A DNA stretch of 64,000 nucleotides from G051903925 sp051903925 (GTDB taxonomy: Bacteria; Pseudomonadota; Alphaproteobacteria; Zavarziniales; Zavarziniaceae), in contig NZ_CP173678.1 of NCBI RefSeq assembly GCF_051903925.1, forward strand, positions 4,464,001 to 4,528,000, given 5' to 3'. Below are positions 41,167 to 49,225 of the stretch, piece by piece. The position numbers and the translations under genes were made by a program. Position 1 is the first letter of the stretch; every line of letters starts with the position of its first letter. The notes under the pieces are model-generated. The model was not told the origin of the DNA. It did not search any database and saw nothing but the letters and a program-made list of their open reading frames with translations.

Positions 41167-41287
41167 CCCCTTCCCCCCTCGCGGGGGAAGGCTCGGATGG
41201 GGGGGCGGCCACGTCGCGCCAACGCTTCGGGCGAACGCACGGGCCGAAACGCCCCCCCACCCCACCCTCCCCCGCGAGGGGGGAGGG
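41167..41287. repeat. large palindromic repeat, type C
   Basis: Arms 41167-41206 (CCCCTTCCCCCCTCGCGGGG, then GAAGGCTCGGATGGGGGGGC) and 41251-41287 (GCCCCCCCACCCCACCC, then TCCCCCGCGAGGGGGGAGGG) pair imperfectly around a 44-base loop. One copy in this window. It lies between the convergent purU and 41314 genes and probably acts as a bidirectional terminator. Confidence 0.7.
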
Positions 41288-41313
41288 CTCTTTTGCATCG
41301 CCCGGTCAGAGCG

Positions 41314-41754
41314 TCACGGCAGCAGGTCGTGGAGGGCGTCGGCGCGGGCCTTTTGCGCCAGGCTCAGGCTAGCGTAGAATGGGCCCAGCGCTACGTTGAG
41401 CTGCTTCAGGGCCTCAAGCTCGGCAGCCAGGACGGCCTGACGCTGGGCCAGCCTGTTGGCCAGGCCGGAGCGTCGCCCTGACCGGGGGAGTGCGGCGCGG
41501 GCCTCGGCGCCCTGCCGCATGGCCGTCTCCACCGGCGCGAACAGCGGTTCCTGCGCTTCGGTCAGCTTCAGCTCGGCCTTCAGGAAGGCGATGCGGCCGT
41601 CGACATAGAGTTCGGCCCGGGCCAGGCCCAGCATCGGCAGGCGCCCGGGCGCCTCGATCTCCGGGGAATCGGCCTCCACCGGCACATCCTGGGCCCAGGC
41701 GGGTGCCGCCAGCGCCAGCGCCAGCAGCCCCGCCACGAGGGATCCGGCCCGCAC
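41314..41754 (-). CDS. exported Spy/LTXXQ-like protein
   Basis: 146 residues from the GTG at 41754, two bases after the SDR stop. A signal peptide (VAGLLALALAAPAWAQD) is followed by a helical domain containing LKAELKLTEAQEPLFAPVE, the LTxxQ pattern of Spy/CpxP-type periplasmic chaperone or metal-stress proteins, and further helices (LAAELEALKQLNVALGPFYA). Probably a small periplasmic helical protein; whether it has chaperone activity is unknown. Second gene of an SDR operon. Confidence 0.7.
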   Translation of the reverse strand: MRAGSLVAGLLALALAAPAWAQDVPVEADSPEIEAPGRLPMLGLARAELYVDGRIAFLKAELKLTEAQEPLFAPVETAMRQGAEARAALPRSGRRSGLANRLAQRQAVLAAELEALKQLNVALGPFYASLSLAQKARADALHDLLP

Positions 41755-41756
41755 GG

Positions 41757-42527
41757 TCAGGCGCCTTCCGCGATGGTGACGCCGCCGTCCGCGACGATCA
41801 CCTGGCCGGTGATGAAGCGCCCGGCAGCCGCGCACAGCATGACGGCGATGCCGCCGATGTCGTCCGGCTCGCCCAGGCGGCGGAGCGGCGCCTTCTCGCC
41901 CATGGTCGCGGCGATCTGCGGGTTCTCCCACAGCGCGCGGGCGAAATCTGTCTTGATAAGTCCGGGGGCGATCGTGTTCACGCGGATGTTGTGGCGGCCC
42001 CACTCGACGGCCAGGTTCCGCGCGAGCTGCATGTCGGCGGCCTTGGACATCGCATAGGTGCCGAGCACGGGCGAGCCGCGCAGGCCCCCGATCGACGAGA
42101 CGATGACGATGGCGCCGTCGCCCTGTTTCGCCATGTGCGGCTGGGCGCGGTTGCACAGCCACAGGTTCGACAGGACGTTGTTGCGCATGATCTTGTCGAA
42201 CACGGCGTCGTCCAGCCCGGTCAGCGGCCCGTAATAGGGATTGCTGGCGGCATTGCAGACCAGCGCGTCGATGCGGCCGAACTGCTCCACCGTCTTGTCG
42301 ACCAGGCCTTCGACCTGCGCCTTGTCCGAGATGTTGCAGGGGATCACGACCGCCTGGCCCCCGGCGCTCCTGATCTCCTCGGCCACGGCCTCGCAGGCCG
42401 GTGCCTTGCGGCTGGAGACGACGACCGTGGCGCCGGCCGCCGCCATGTTGAGGGCGATCGACTTGCCGATGCCGCGGCTGGAGCCGGTGACGACCGCGAT
42501 GCGGCCCTTCAGGTCGAACAGGCTCAT
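41757..42527 (-). CDS. short-chain dehydrogenase/reductase
   Basis: 256 residues of the classical SDR family. Cofactor motif AVVTGSSRGIGKSIALNMA, NNAS-like VCNAASNPYYGP, catalytic Ser in IVIVSSIGGLRGSP and YxxxK in GTYAMSKAADMQLARNLAVE, then the C-terminal RLGEPDDIGGIAVMLCA. The early R and K suggest NADP(H). Substrate unknown; dehydrogenases of this shape act on 3-oxoacyl compounds, sugars and many alcohols. Diverges from the alpha/beta hydrolase gene at 42711 and precedes the LTXXQ gene. Confidence 0.9.
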   Translation of the reverse strand: MSLFDLKGRIAVVTGSSRGIGKSIALNMAAAGATVVVSSRKAPACEAVAEEIRSAGGQAVVIPCNISDKAQVEGLVDKTVEQFGRIDALVCNAASNPYYGPLTGLDDAVFDKIMRNNVLSNLWLCNRAQPHMAKQGDGAIVIVSSIGGLRGSPVLGTYAMSKAADMQLARNLAVEWGRHNIRVNTIAPGLIKTDFARALWENPQIAATMGEKAPLRRLGEPDDIGGIAVMLCAAAGRFITGQVIVADGGVTIAEGA

Positions 42528-42710
42528 GCGCGCTTCCCCCGTTTGTCGGATTGGTGTGGGCTTCGATTGGTGGTCCGCATATTGGCCGCGCCCGGCTGAC
42601 GCGCCAAGCAGGTTCCAATGCAGCACCGACAGACGGGATCGCGCCTTGTCGATTGCGGACCACGTGCCCATGATGCGCGCCCGAATGCCCTCGCCGCGGA
42701 TGCGTTGCCC

Positions 42711-43646
42711 GTGACTGAAACACCGTCCCTAGCCAGCCCCGTCGTGCCGGGCGTACCCGCCGTGCCATATCCCGGCTGGTTCGCTTCCGCCCTGGCGATG
42801 GAACCCGAATCACGCCGGGTGAAGGTTGCGGGGACCGACGTGCACTATCTGCTGTGGGGAGACGAGGGGCTGCCCGGCCTGCTGCTGGTACACGGCAACG
42901 GGGCGCATGCGCGCTGGTGGAGCTTCATCGCGCCCTTGCTGACTACGCAGTTCCGGGTCGCCGCGATGGACCTGTCCGGCATGGGCGATTCGGGCTGGCG
43001 CGAGTCCTATCGCATGGACACCTGGTCGGACGAGATGATGGCGGTCTGCCTGGATGCGGGTTTTCCGCCCCATCCGACCATTGTCGGGCACAGTTTCGGC
43101 GGCCTGATCGGCATCCTGACGGGCTCGCGCTATGGCGATGCGCTGGCCGGCATCGTGCTGGTCGACAGCCCGATCAGCCCGCCCCCGCCCGACGTCATGG
43201 AGAAGCTGGACGAGCAGTCGCGCAAGCCCACCCGCGTCTACCCGACGTTCGAGGAGGGCAAGGAGCGCTTCCGCTTGGCCCCGCCACAGGACTGCGAGAA
43301 TGACTTCGTCATGGACTGGGTCGCCCGCACCAGCCTGCGTGCCGTCGAGGGTGGCTGGACCTGGAAGTTCGATCCCCGCATGTACCGGCCGTTCCGCATC
43401 GGCGACATGGCCTGGCACCTGTCCAACATGCGCTGCCGCGTGGCGGTTTTCCGGGGAGAACTCAGCTCTCTCCTGCCGCCGGAAACAGGGGAATACATGT
43501 TCCACCTGCTGGGCCGCAACGCGCCGGTGATCGAGATCCCGCAGGCGCGCCACCACGTGATGCTGGACCAGCCCCTGGCCTTTGTCGCGGCACTGCGCGC
43601 CCTGCTGTCGGACTGGGAGTTCTCTATCCCGCGCCATCATCGCTGA
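42711..43646 (+). CDS. alpha/beta hydrolase
   Basis: 311 residues from the GTG at 42711; the ribosome-binding site is weak and the ATG at 42798 is an alternative. Hydrolase motifs: LLLVHGNGAHARWWS oxyanion region, AMDLSGMGDSGW, the nucleophile elbow in IVGHSFGGLIG, and the base in PQARHHVMLDQP. Fits the epoxide-hydrolase/haloalkane-like group in outline but the substrate cannot be told. Shares a promoter region with the divergent SDR gene. Confidence 0.82.
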   Translation: MTETPSLASPVVPGVPAVPYPGWFASALAMEPESRRVKVAGTDVHYLLWGDEGLPGLLLVHGNGAHARWWSFIAPLLTTQFRVAAMDLSGMGDSGWRESYRMDTWSDEMMAVCLDAGFPPHPTIVGHSFGGLIGILTGSRYGDALAGIVLVDSPISPPPPDVMEKLDEQSRKPTRVYPTFEEGKERFRLAPPQDCENDFVMDWVARTSLRAVEGGWTWKFDPRMYRPFRIGDMAWHLSNMRCRVAVFRGELSSLLPPETGEYMFHLLGRNAPVIEIPQARHHVMLDQPLAFVAALRALLSDWEFSIPRHHR

Positions 43647-43753
43647 GCCGGCCCTCGCCACGCCGGGGACCTTCGGCTAGGCTCCGCCCGCCTGCGAGAC
43701 CGGGTCGGCAGTCTGCTGCCGGCCGCTTGTTGTGGGGGAGGATCGGAAGGCAC

Positions 43754-45382
43754 ATGAATCGCGCAACCACCCTGGCGGGGGTCGCCCTCGCCATTGCCAT
43801 CGCCGCTGGCGCCTATGTCCTGCTGGGCGAAAAGGGACCCGAGGCGCCGGGCTCTGCCCCGACCGCCGACGCACCCGCGGCGCAGGTGCCGCTGACGGCC
43901 GCCACGTCCAGCTCCACCGCACCCGACACGCGGATCGAGCGCAGCCGTATCGAGGCAACGCTGGCGGGCTTCCCCCCGGAAGTGAAGTCGACTTTGGGCG
44001 ACGTCGGCTATGACGACGCGACCGGCCGGACCACGATCACCGAACTGAAGTTCGAGGTGCCGGGACCGCAGGGCACGGTCACGATCGCCCTGAACGGTGT
44101 CGCGCTGAAGGGCGGCAGTGCGGCCAACGCGGCCAAGGTGTTCGATCCCGCCTCCTACGCCACGCCGCCTGCTGCGGATGGCGAGAAGCTGGACATTGTC
44201 GACGAGTTCGTCGCGACCAGCCTGACCGTGACCCCGCCCGATGGCGCCAACCGCGGCGTGCTGAAGGCCAGCGACCTGGTCGTGCGCGGCTTCAAGGCGC
44301 GCCAGTTCGCCCAGGCATTGCCCAACACGCTGGCCGCGCTGAGCACGCTCAGCTACGAGCAGACGCGCAACGTGCTGCAGTCGACGGCGTTCGAGACGCT
44401 GTCGCTGCGCAACATCGCGCTGGAGAACGCCGGCAAGACGCCGATGAAGATGGCGACCTTCGTCATCCAGGGCTTTGACGGCAACAAGGCGACCTTGAGC
44501 GAGATCACGGGCCTGGACGTTTCCCCGCCCGAGGGCGAAGGCTTCCGCGGCATGAGCATCGGCCGCCTGAGCCTGCGCGGCGCCGACATCTGGCCGGTCC
44601 TGGACGCCGCCCGCTCGGGCGACGGCATGGCCGCCATCGCGCCATCGGTCAGCCTGGACGGCTATGAGGTGGTCGACGTCTCGGTCCGCACCGAGAGCGA
44701 CAGCGCGCCTGTGACGATGAAGAGCCTGATCGTCAGCGACATCGCGATCCAGGACGGCGTGGCGACCAAGGCCAAGGCCACGCTGACCGGGCTCAGCGTC
44801 CCGCTGACCAGCCTGCAGGACCCGCAGGCCAAGGCGATGGTCACCGACCTGGGGCTGAGCGCGCTGGCCGTCGACGGCGGCTTCGACTACGCCTTCGACC
44901 CCGCCAGCAAGACGATGGACCTCAAGGAATTCCGTCTGGCGGCACAGAACGTCGGCACGCTGACCCTGGGCTTCGAGATCATCGGTTTCGACCCTGCGAC
45001 CTTCCAGGCCGCACGCGCCGGCCAGCAGCCCGACCTTGGCCAGCTGATGGCGCTGCAGCTTGGCAGCCTGTCGATCCGCTGGGACGATGCCGGCATCACG
45101 GACAAGGCGATGACCTTTGCCGCCAAGGAACAGGGTGGCATGGCGCTCGACCAGTACCGCGAGCAGCTGAAGGCGATGGTGACGGCGCAGGGCCAGGCCC
45201 TGCCCGAGGGCCGCGCGCGCGATGCCTCGAACGAGGTCGTCACCTATCTTGGCGAGCCGAAGGGCCTGCTGATCACCGCGACCCCGGCGCAGCCGGTGCC
45301 GCTGGCGACCCTGGGCGCGGCAGCCGCAGATCCCAACGCGGCGATGGAACAGCTGAACCTGGTGGTGAAGGCCAACCCGTAA
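43754..45382 (+). CDS. large exported protein of unknown function
   Basis: 542 residues. An N-terminal signal or anchor (LAGVALAIAIAAGAYVLLGE) is followed by a Pro/Ala/Thr linker and then a long region of alternating strands with repeated GLDVSPPEGEG, LSLRGADIW, LGLSALAVDGGF and LGSLSIRWDDAG patterns, like those of periplasmic beta-rich proteins (AsmA- or YdgA-like in general style). No cysteines or enzymatic motif. GGAAGG precedes the ATG at 43754. Not recognised; monocistronic and followed by palindromic repeat A. Confidence 0.82.
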   Translation: MNRATTLAGVALAIAIAAGAYVLLGEKGPEAPGSAPTADAPAAQVPLTAATSSSTAPDTRIERSRIEATLAGFPPEVKSTLGDVGYDDATGRTTITELKFEVPGPQGTVTIALNGVALKGGSAANAAKVFDPASYATPPAADGEKLDIVDEFVATSLTVTPPDGANRGVLKASDLVVRGFKARQFAQALPNTLAALSTLSYEQTRNVLQSTAFETLSLRNIALENAGKTPMKMATFVIQGFDGNKATLSEITGLDVSPPEGEGFRGMSIGRLSLRGADIWPVLDAARSGDGMAAIAPSVSLDGYEVVDVSVRTESDSAPVTMKSLIVSDIAIQDGVATKAKATLTGLSVPLTSLQDPQAKAMVTDLGLSALAVDGGFDYAFDPASKTMDLKEFRLAAQNVGTLTLGFEIIGFDPATFQAARAGQQPDLGQLMALQLGSLSIRWDDAGITDKAMTFAAKEQGGMALDQYREQLKAMVTAQGQALPEGRARDASNEVVTYLGEPKGLLITATPAQPVPLATLGAAAADPNAAMEQLNLVVKANP

Positions 45383-45454
45383 TCGCCGCTGCCGCCCCCT
45401 CCCCCGTCGCATCCGCGGCGGGGGAGCCGGAGCAGGCGTTGAGTTCGGCGCTGC

Positions 45455-45566
45455 TGCTTCGAGACGCCGGGCGATGCCCGGTGCTTCAGCATGACGGCGT
45501 TGGTATGGTTGAACAATTCAACGGTCGTCATCCTGAGGAGGTGCGAAGCACCGTCTCGAAGGATGA
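45455..45566. repeat. dispersed palindromic repeat, type A copy 3
   Basis: TGCTTCGAGACGCC ... CTTCAGCATGACG (left) and CGTCATCCTGAGGAGGTG ... CGTCTCGAAGGATG (right, from 45526), around the loop TTGGTATGGTTGAACAATTC. Very close to the copy at 3731. It lies between the convergent 43754 gene and bufC, next to a separate CTCCCCCG / CGGGGGAG stem at 45399-45426. Confidence 0.8.
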
Positions 45567-45593
45567 TGACGCAGCGCTTCGGCAGGAGCGGCG

Positions 45594-46379
45594 CTACTCC
45601 GCCTGAGCCCGAAGCGCCACCACCAGGCCGGCATTGAGCCAGCCGGCCAGGGCCTGGACCGCCAGACCAGGCGCATCATCCGCGCCCACCAGGCCCGCCA
45701 GATCCTCGCACAGCGCGCCGAAGGTGCGGCCGTCCAGGGCGCCGGACAGCAGCGATGCCTCAACCGACTCGACCTGGCGATAGCGCACGGTGAGTTCGCT
45801 GCGCCAGAACAGCCATGTGGCGTCGAGGGCCTGAGGCGGGCCATCCGGGTCCTGGCCCAGCTCCGCCGCGCGACGGAACGGCGCCACGTCGAAGCCAAGC
45901 GCCAGCACAGCCACGCTGGGATGAAAGTCGAGGCGCAGATCGCCCCACAGCTCGGCCGGAATGGCCCCCAGGTCGGCCAGGGTGGCGGGCGTCACGTCGG
46001 CAGCATCGAAGGCGATTCCCATCGCCCATTCGAATGCCGCCATGTCGGCCAGGACGGGCATGCCCGACCACGGCTCGACGCTGCGCAGGAAGTCCGGCAG
46101 GTGCCGGCCGAACCAGCGGACGGAGGGATTGTCGGACGGATGGGCCGCGACATAGGCCCGGGCCAGGCGGTCGAACCGCTCATCGCCGGCGAGCAGCTTC
46201 AGGCCGGGAAAGTCCTCGCCCAACACCTCGACCAGGCGCGCCGCATAGGCGTAGCCATAGACGCGCAGCGTGCGGTCCAGGCCCGCCCGCGGACCGGGCG
46301 CCAGATGCTCCGCGATCCCCGCCCGCCCGTCGAGCAGATAGGCGCGGAAACTGTGCTGGAGCTCCTCAAGCGGCGTCAT
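45594..46379 (-). CDS. bufC: bufferin maturation partner, DUF2063 (BufC/HvfC)
   Basis: 261 residues with the N-terminal DUF2063 domain: LEELQHSFRAYLLDG, LRVYGYAYAARLVEVLGEDF and DRLARAYVAAHPSDNPSVRW. DUF2063 proteins pair with DUF692 (MNIO) enzymes and are thought to present the precursor peptide to the enzyme. The remainder is less conserved. It starts 5 bp after the bufB stop. Third gene of the bufABC operon; expected to act in the cytoplasm, before the precursor is exported. Confidence 0.88.
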   Translation of the reverse strand: MTPLEELQHSFRAYLLDGRAGIAEHLAPGPRAGLDRTLRVYGYAYAARLVEVLGEDFPGLKLLAGDERFDRLARAYVAAHPSDNPSVRWFGRHLPDFLRSVEPWSGMPVLADMAAFEWAMGIAFDAADVTPATLADLGAIPAELWGDLRLDFHPSVAVLALGFDVAPFRRAAELGQDPDGPPQALDATWLFWRSELTVRYRQVESVEASLLSGALDGRTFGALCEDLAGLVGADDAPGLAVQALAGWLNAGLVVALRAQAE

Positions 46380-46384
46380 CGGGC

Positions 46385-47248
46385 CTACTCGGCGGCAGCG
46401 CGCGGCCGCGTCGCCAGGGCCGCCGCGGCAATGGTCCGGGCACGGTCCAGTTCTGCCTCCAACTCAGCCAGCGGCGGGATGTCGGCATCGCGCTCGATCA
46501 TCGTGGGCACGGGTCCAAGGCGGCGCATCGCCGTGCCGTACAGGGCCCAGACCTCCTCGCAGACGGGGTGGTCGTGCGTGTCGATCAGCACGTCGCCTTC
46601 GTTGCTGTGGCCCGCCAGATGGATCTGGCGCACCGCGGCCGCCGGCACGCCCTCAAGAAAGGCCAGCGCATCGAAGCCCTGGTTGAAGGCGCTGACATAG
46701 ATGTTGTTGACGTCAAGCAGCAGCTGGCACCCGGTCCGCGCCACCAGGCCCGAAAGGAACTCCCATTCCGTCATCTCGGACTGGCGATAGCCGACATAGG
46801 CCGACACGTTCTCCAGCATCAGCGGCCGCTTCAGGTAATCCTGCACCTGGTGGACTCGCGCCGCGACATGGGCCAGGGCCTCCTCGCTATAGGGCAGCGG
46901 CAGCAGGTCGTGAATCTGGGTGCCCCCGACGCCGGTCCAGCACAGGTGGTCGGACACCAGTTCGGGCTGGACCTGTTCAACCAGCGCGGCCAGGCGGTCG
47001 AGGTAGGCCCGGTCCAGGGGATCGGTCGAGCCGATCGACAGCGAGACGCCATGCAGCACGACGGGGAAGCGCTCTCGCACGCGCATCAGCATGGCGGGCG
47101 GACGGCCGCCGGGAACCATGTAGTTCTCGGACAGCGCCTCGAACCAGTCGATGCGGGGGGCGCCCTCCAGGATCTCCGCATAGTGGACGGGGCGCACGCC
47201 CAGGCCAAAACCCTGAAGCATCCCGAATTCCCGTGATGTGTCGGTCAT
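46385..47248 (-). CDS. bufB: MNIO (DUF692) oxidase of bufferin maturation
   Basis: 287-residue TIM-barrel multinuclear iron enzyme of the MNIO/DUF692 family, which modifies cysteines of a ribosomal peptide. The metal-ligand pattern is complete: His in VVLHGVSLSIGS, Asp-His in VSDHLCW, Glu-Asn in LENVSAYVGY, Asp-Asn in LLDVNNIYVSA, His in IHLAGHSNE, Asp/His in IDTHDHPVCEE and Glu in MIERDADIP. In bufferins it turns Cys into a 5-thiooxazole. Lies 144 bp after bufA, with two hairpins in the gap. Confidence 0.92.
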   Translation of the reverse strand: MTDTSREFGMLQGFGLGVRPVHYAEILEGAPRIDWFEALSENYMVPGGRPPAMLMRVRERFPVVLHGVSLSIGSTDPLDRAYLDRLAALVEQVQPELVSDHLCWTGVGGTQIHDLLPLPYSEEALAHVAARVHQVQDYLKRPLMLENVSAYVGYRQSEMTEWEFLSGLVARTGCQLLLDVNNIYVSAFNQGFDALAFLEGVPAAAVRQIHLAGHSNEGDVLIDTHDHPVCEEVWALYGTAMRRLGPVPTMIERDADIPPLAELEAELDRARTIAAAALATRPRAAAE

Positions 47249-47294
47249 CTGGGGCAGTATCGCCCGGAATTGTCGGCCGGGTCATCCGGCCAGG

Positions 47295-47357
47295 CTGGGA
47301 CCTGCCGTCCCAGTGCCCGCGTATCCGGGATGCCTGGAAGGCGACCTTGCCGTCGCC
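47295..47357 (-). promoter_or_regulatory. two RNA hairpins between bufA and bufB
   Basis: On the transcript, first GGCGAC-loop-GTCGCC (47357-47340, loop GGCAAG), then CTGGGAC-GGCAG-GTCCCAG (47313-47295). Both stems are perfect and both loops begin GGCA. Neither has a U-tract. They may protect or partly terminate the mRNA so that the precursor is made in excess over its enzyme. Confidence 0.55.
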
Positions 47358-47392
47358 CCCCAGGACCCCGTCACGTCGGGTTGACGCGTCGC

Positions 47393-47641
47393 TTAGTGAG
47401 CGACGGTGCCGCCCTTGCCCGTGCAGGCCTCGGCGCTGGACTCCGTCACCCAGCCCTGGCCCTTGCAGGCGTTCTGGCCCTTGCAGGCGCTCGACGCCGT
47501 CTTGCACTCGCTGGTGCCCTTGCAGGCGTTTACGCCGGCGCAGTGCACGCCCTCGGACGCCTGGGCCGGGGCGCTGAGGGTCAGGCCACCGGTGGCGAAG
47601 ATGGCAGCAGCAGCGGCGGCGAGAGCGAAACCGGTCTTCAT
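47393..47641 (-). CDS. bufA: bufferin-type RiPP precursor (BufA2-like)
   Basis: 82 residues. A Sec-type signal (about 1-28, ending APAQASEG) and a core with six cysteines at 34, 40, 46, 53, 59 and 73, spaced 6, 6, 7, 6 and 14, carried in repeated ACKG/ECKT units (GVNACKGTSECK, NACKGQGW) and an ending GKGGT. This is the layout of bufferin (copper-storing) precursors. The MNIO enzyme and DUF2063 partner follow. GGAAGG lies 9 bases before the ATG at 47641; an upstream in-frame extension has no support. Expected to be modified, exported and copper-binding in the periplasm. Confidence 0.9.
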   Translation of the reverse strand: MKTGFALAAAAAAIFATGGLTLSAPAQASEGVHCAGVNACKGTSECKTASSACKGQNACKGQGWVTESSAEACTGKGGTVAH

Positions 47642-47679
47642 GGATGTTACCTTCCCGTTGATCCGCCCGTTATGGGCGA

Positions 47680-47701
47680 GGGGAAATATACATCTTTCCC
47701 C
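47680..47701. promoter_or_regulatory. palindrome in the bufA promoter region
   Basis: Perfect inverted repeat GGGGAAA-N8-TTTCCCC, ending about 39 bases upstream of the bufA ATG, in the 168-bp gap between bufA and the DUF445 gene. The spacing and symmetry suit a dimeric regulator. Which one is unknown. Confidence 0.5.
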
Positions 47702-47809
47702 GTTCCGCATCGTGACAAACGGGTGGAAAAAGCGTGCCTGCGATCACATTTCCTGTACTTCGCAGCCGCAATAAAACCCCGTGTAACCGCTGGCGTGGGC
47801 CCTGCGTAT

Positions 47810-49111
47810 TCATGCCAGCGCCAGCGTCTGCAAGGCGTGAATGGCCAGACCTACTGCGCCCCCCACCAGCGTTCCGTTGATCCGGATGAACTGCAGGTCG
47901 CGGCCCACCTCCTGCTCCAGCTTTGCAACCACGGTGGGGCTGTCCCAGCCCTTCACAACCGAGGCGATCCAGTTGCCGATCTCGTGCCGGTAGCCGGTGG
48001 CGAACCGCCGGGCGATCGCCACGATCCACGAATCCAGCTTGGCCCGCAGGGCCTCATCCTCGACCAGCATGCGGCCATAGAGATCGATCGCGGCCCCTAC
48101 CTGGCGGGCGATGGCCGAGTCGGGGCTGTCCAGGTCCTGCACCACGCGGGCCTTGAAGCTGGTCGCCAGGTCCGCGAAATAGGTTCGCACCACGGGATCG
48201 TTGAGCGCCTTGCGCAGGGCCGCGTCCAGCCGGGCGCGCATGCGCGGATCGTGCTTCAGGTCCTCGATCAGGTCGGCCAGCATCGCGTCGAGGCGGTGGC
48301 GCGCCTCGCTGTCGCGATCCGACATCTCGCCCAGGACCTTGGACAGCGCCGCCATGATCCGGCGGAAGATCATCTCGTCCACCATCTTGGGCAGCCAGCG
48401 GGGCGATGCCTCGTACACCTTGGCGCGGATCACATCCTCGTGCTCCGCGATCAGTTCCGACAGCTTGACCAGGACCTTGTCCATCAGGCGCTGGTGCTGG
48501 CCGGACGCCGTGGCCATGGCCATGAACTCCGCCGCCAAGGTACCGGCCCCGACGTCGCGCACGCGGGCGGCCAATGTCTGGTGCAGGAAGCGGCCAACCT
48601 CCCGGTCGTCGATGGCCCGCAACAGGTCGGGGATCGCGCGCAGCACGGCCGCGGTCACACGCTCGCGGTTGCGCGGCTGCGCCACCCAGTCGCCCAGCAG
48701 GCGCCCGGGGCCGATCGAGGCGATCTTGGCCTCCACCTGGTCCGGGGCCAGGAAGTTCTCGGCCACGAAGGTGCCCAGGCCCTCCGCGATCTGGGCCTGC
48801 TTCCGCGGCACGATCGCGGTGTGGGGGATGGGCAGGCCCAGGGGGTGGCGGAACAGCGCGGTGACGGCGAACCAGTCGGCCAGGGCGCCCACCATGGCCG
48901 CCTCGGCAAAGGCGCCGGGCCAGGCGGCCCAGGGAAACTGCGGCAGCGCCAGCGTGCACAGCACGAACAGCGCCGCCATCAGCGCCAGCAGCAGCGTCGC
49001 AACGCGGCGCATGTGCGCCAGGCGCAGGGCCGCATCCGGCCGCCCCGGGCCCAGGGCCATCATGGTGGGCGCGGCGGCAGGCCGCTCAGATGCCGGTGTC
49101 AATCCATCCAT
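47810..49111 (-). CDS. DUF445 family membrane protein
   Basis: 433 residues. Residues about 32-90 carry two hydrophobic segments (VATLLLALMAALFVLCTLAL, GAFAEAAMVGALADWFAVTALF) with the family's GALADWFAV and RHPLGLPIPHTAIVPR motif. The rest is a long helical, coiled-coil-rich periplasmic or cytoplasmic region (RARLDAALRKALNDPVVRTYF). Ends in a final hydrophobic segment (LVGGAVGLAIHALQTLALA), which gives a two-ended membrane anchoring. DUF445 proteins have no settled role. Divergent from the sugar dehydrogenase gene. Confidence 0.88.
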   Translation of the reverse strand: MDGLTPASERPAAAPTMMALGPGRPDAALRLAHMRRVATLLLALMAALFVLCTLALPQFPWAAWPGAFAEAAMVGALADWFAVTALFRHPLGLPIPHTAIVPRKQAQIAEGLGTFVAENFLAPDQVEAKIASIGPGRLLGDWVAQPRNRERVTAAVLRAIPDLLRAIDDREVGRFLHQTLAARVRDVGAGTLAAEFMAMATASGQHQRLMDKVLVKLSELIAEHEDVIRAKVYEASPRWLPKMVDEMIFRRIMAALSKVLGEMSDRDSEARHRLDAMLADLIEDLKHDPRMRARLDAALRKALNDPVVRTYFADLATSFKARVVQDLDSPDSAIARQVGAAIDLYGRMLVEDEALRAKLDSWIVAIARRFATGYRHEIGNWIASVVKGWDSPTVVAKLEQEVGRDLQFIRINGTLVGGAVGLAIHALQTLALA

Positions 49112-49225
49112 GGGGGTGTCGAACCTGCTGAATCATCCGGTGTTCCCACCCCTTCCCCCTAGCATGGCGCCGCAGAGACCCCACGTCACCCCGGGTGTGC
49201 GTGTGGCTGACGGAAGGACGAGGGT

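Noticed and set aside
47781..47810. GTAACC-like ECF sigma (SigF-type) element near bufA
   Set aside because: It reads on the plus strand, away from bufA, with no gene downstream and no matching -10 element.
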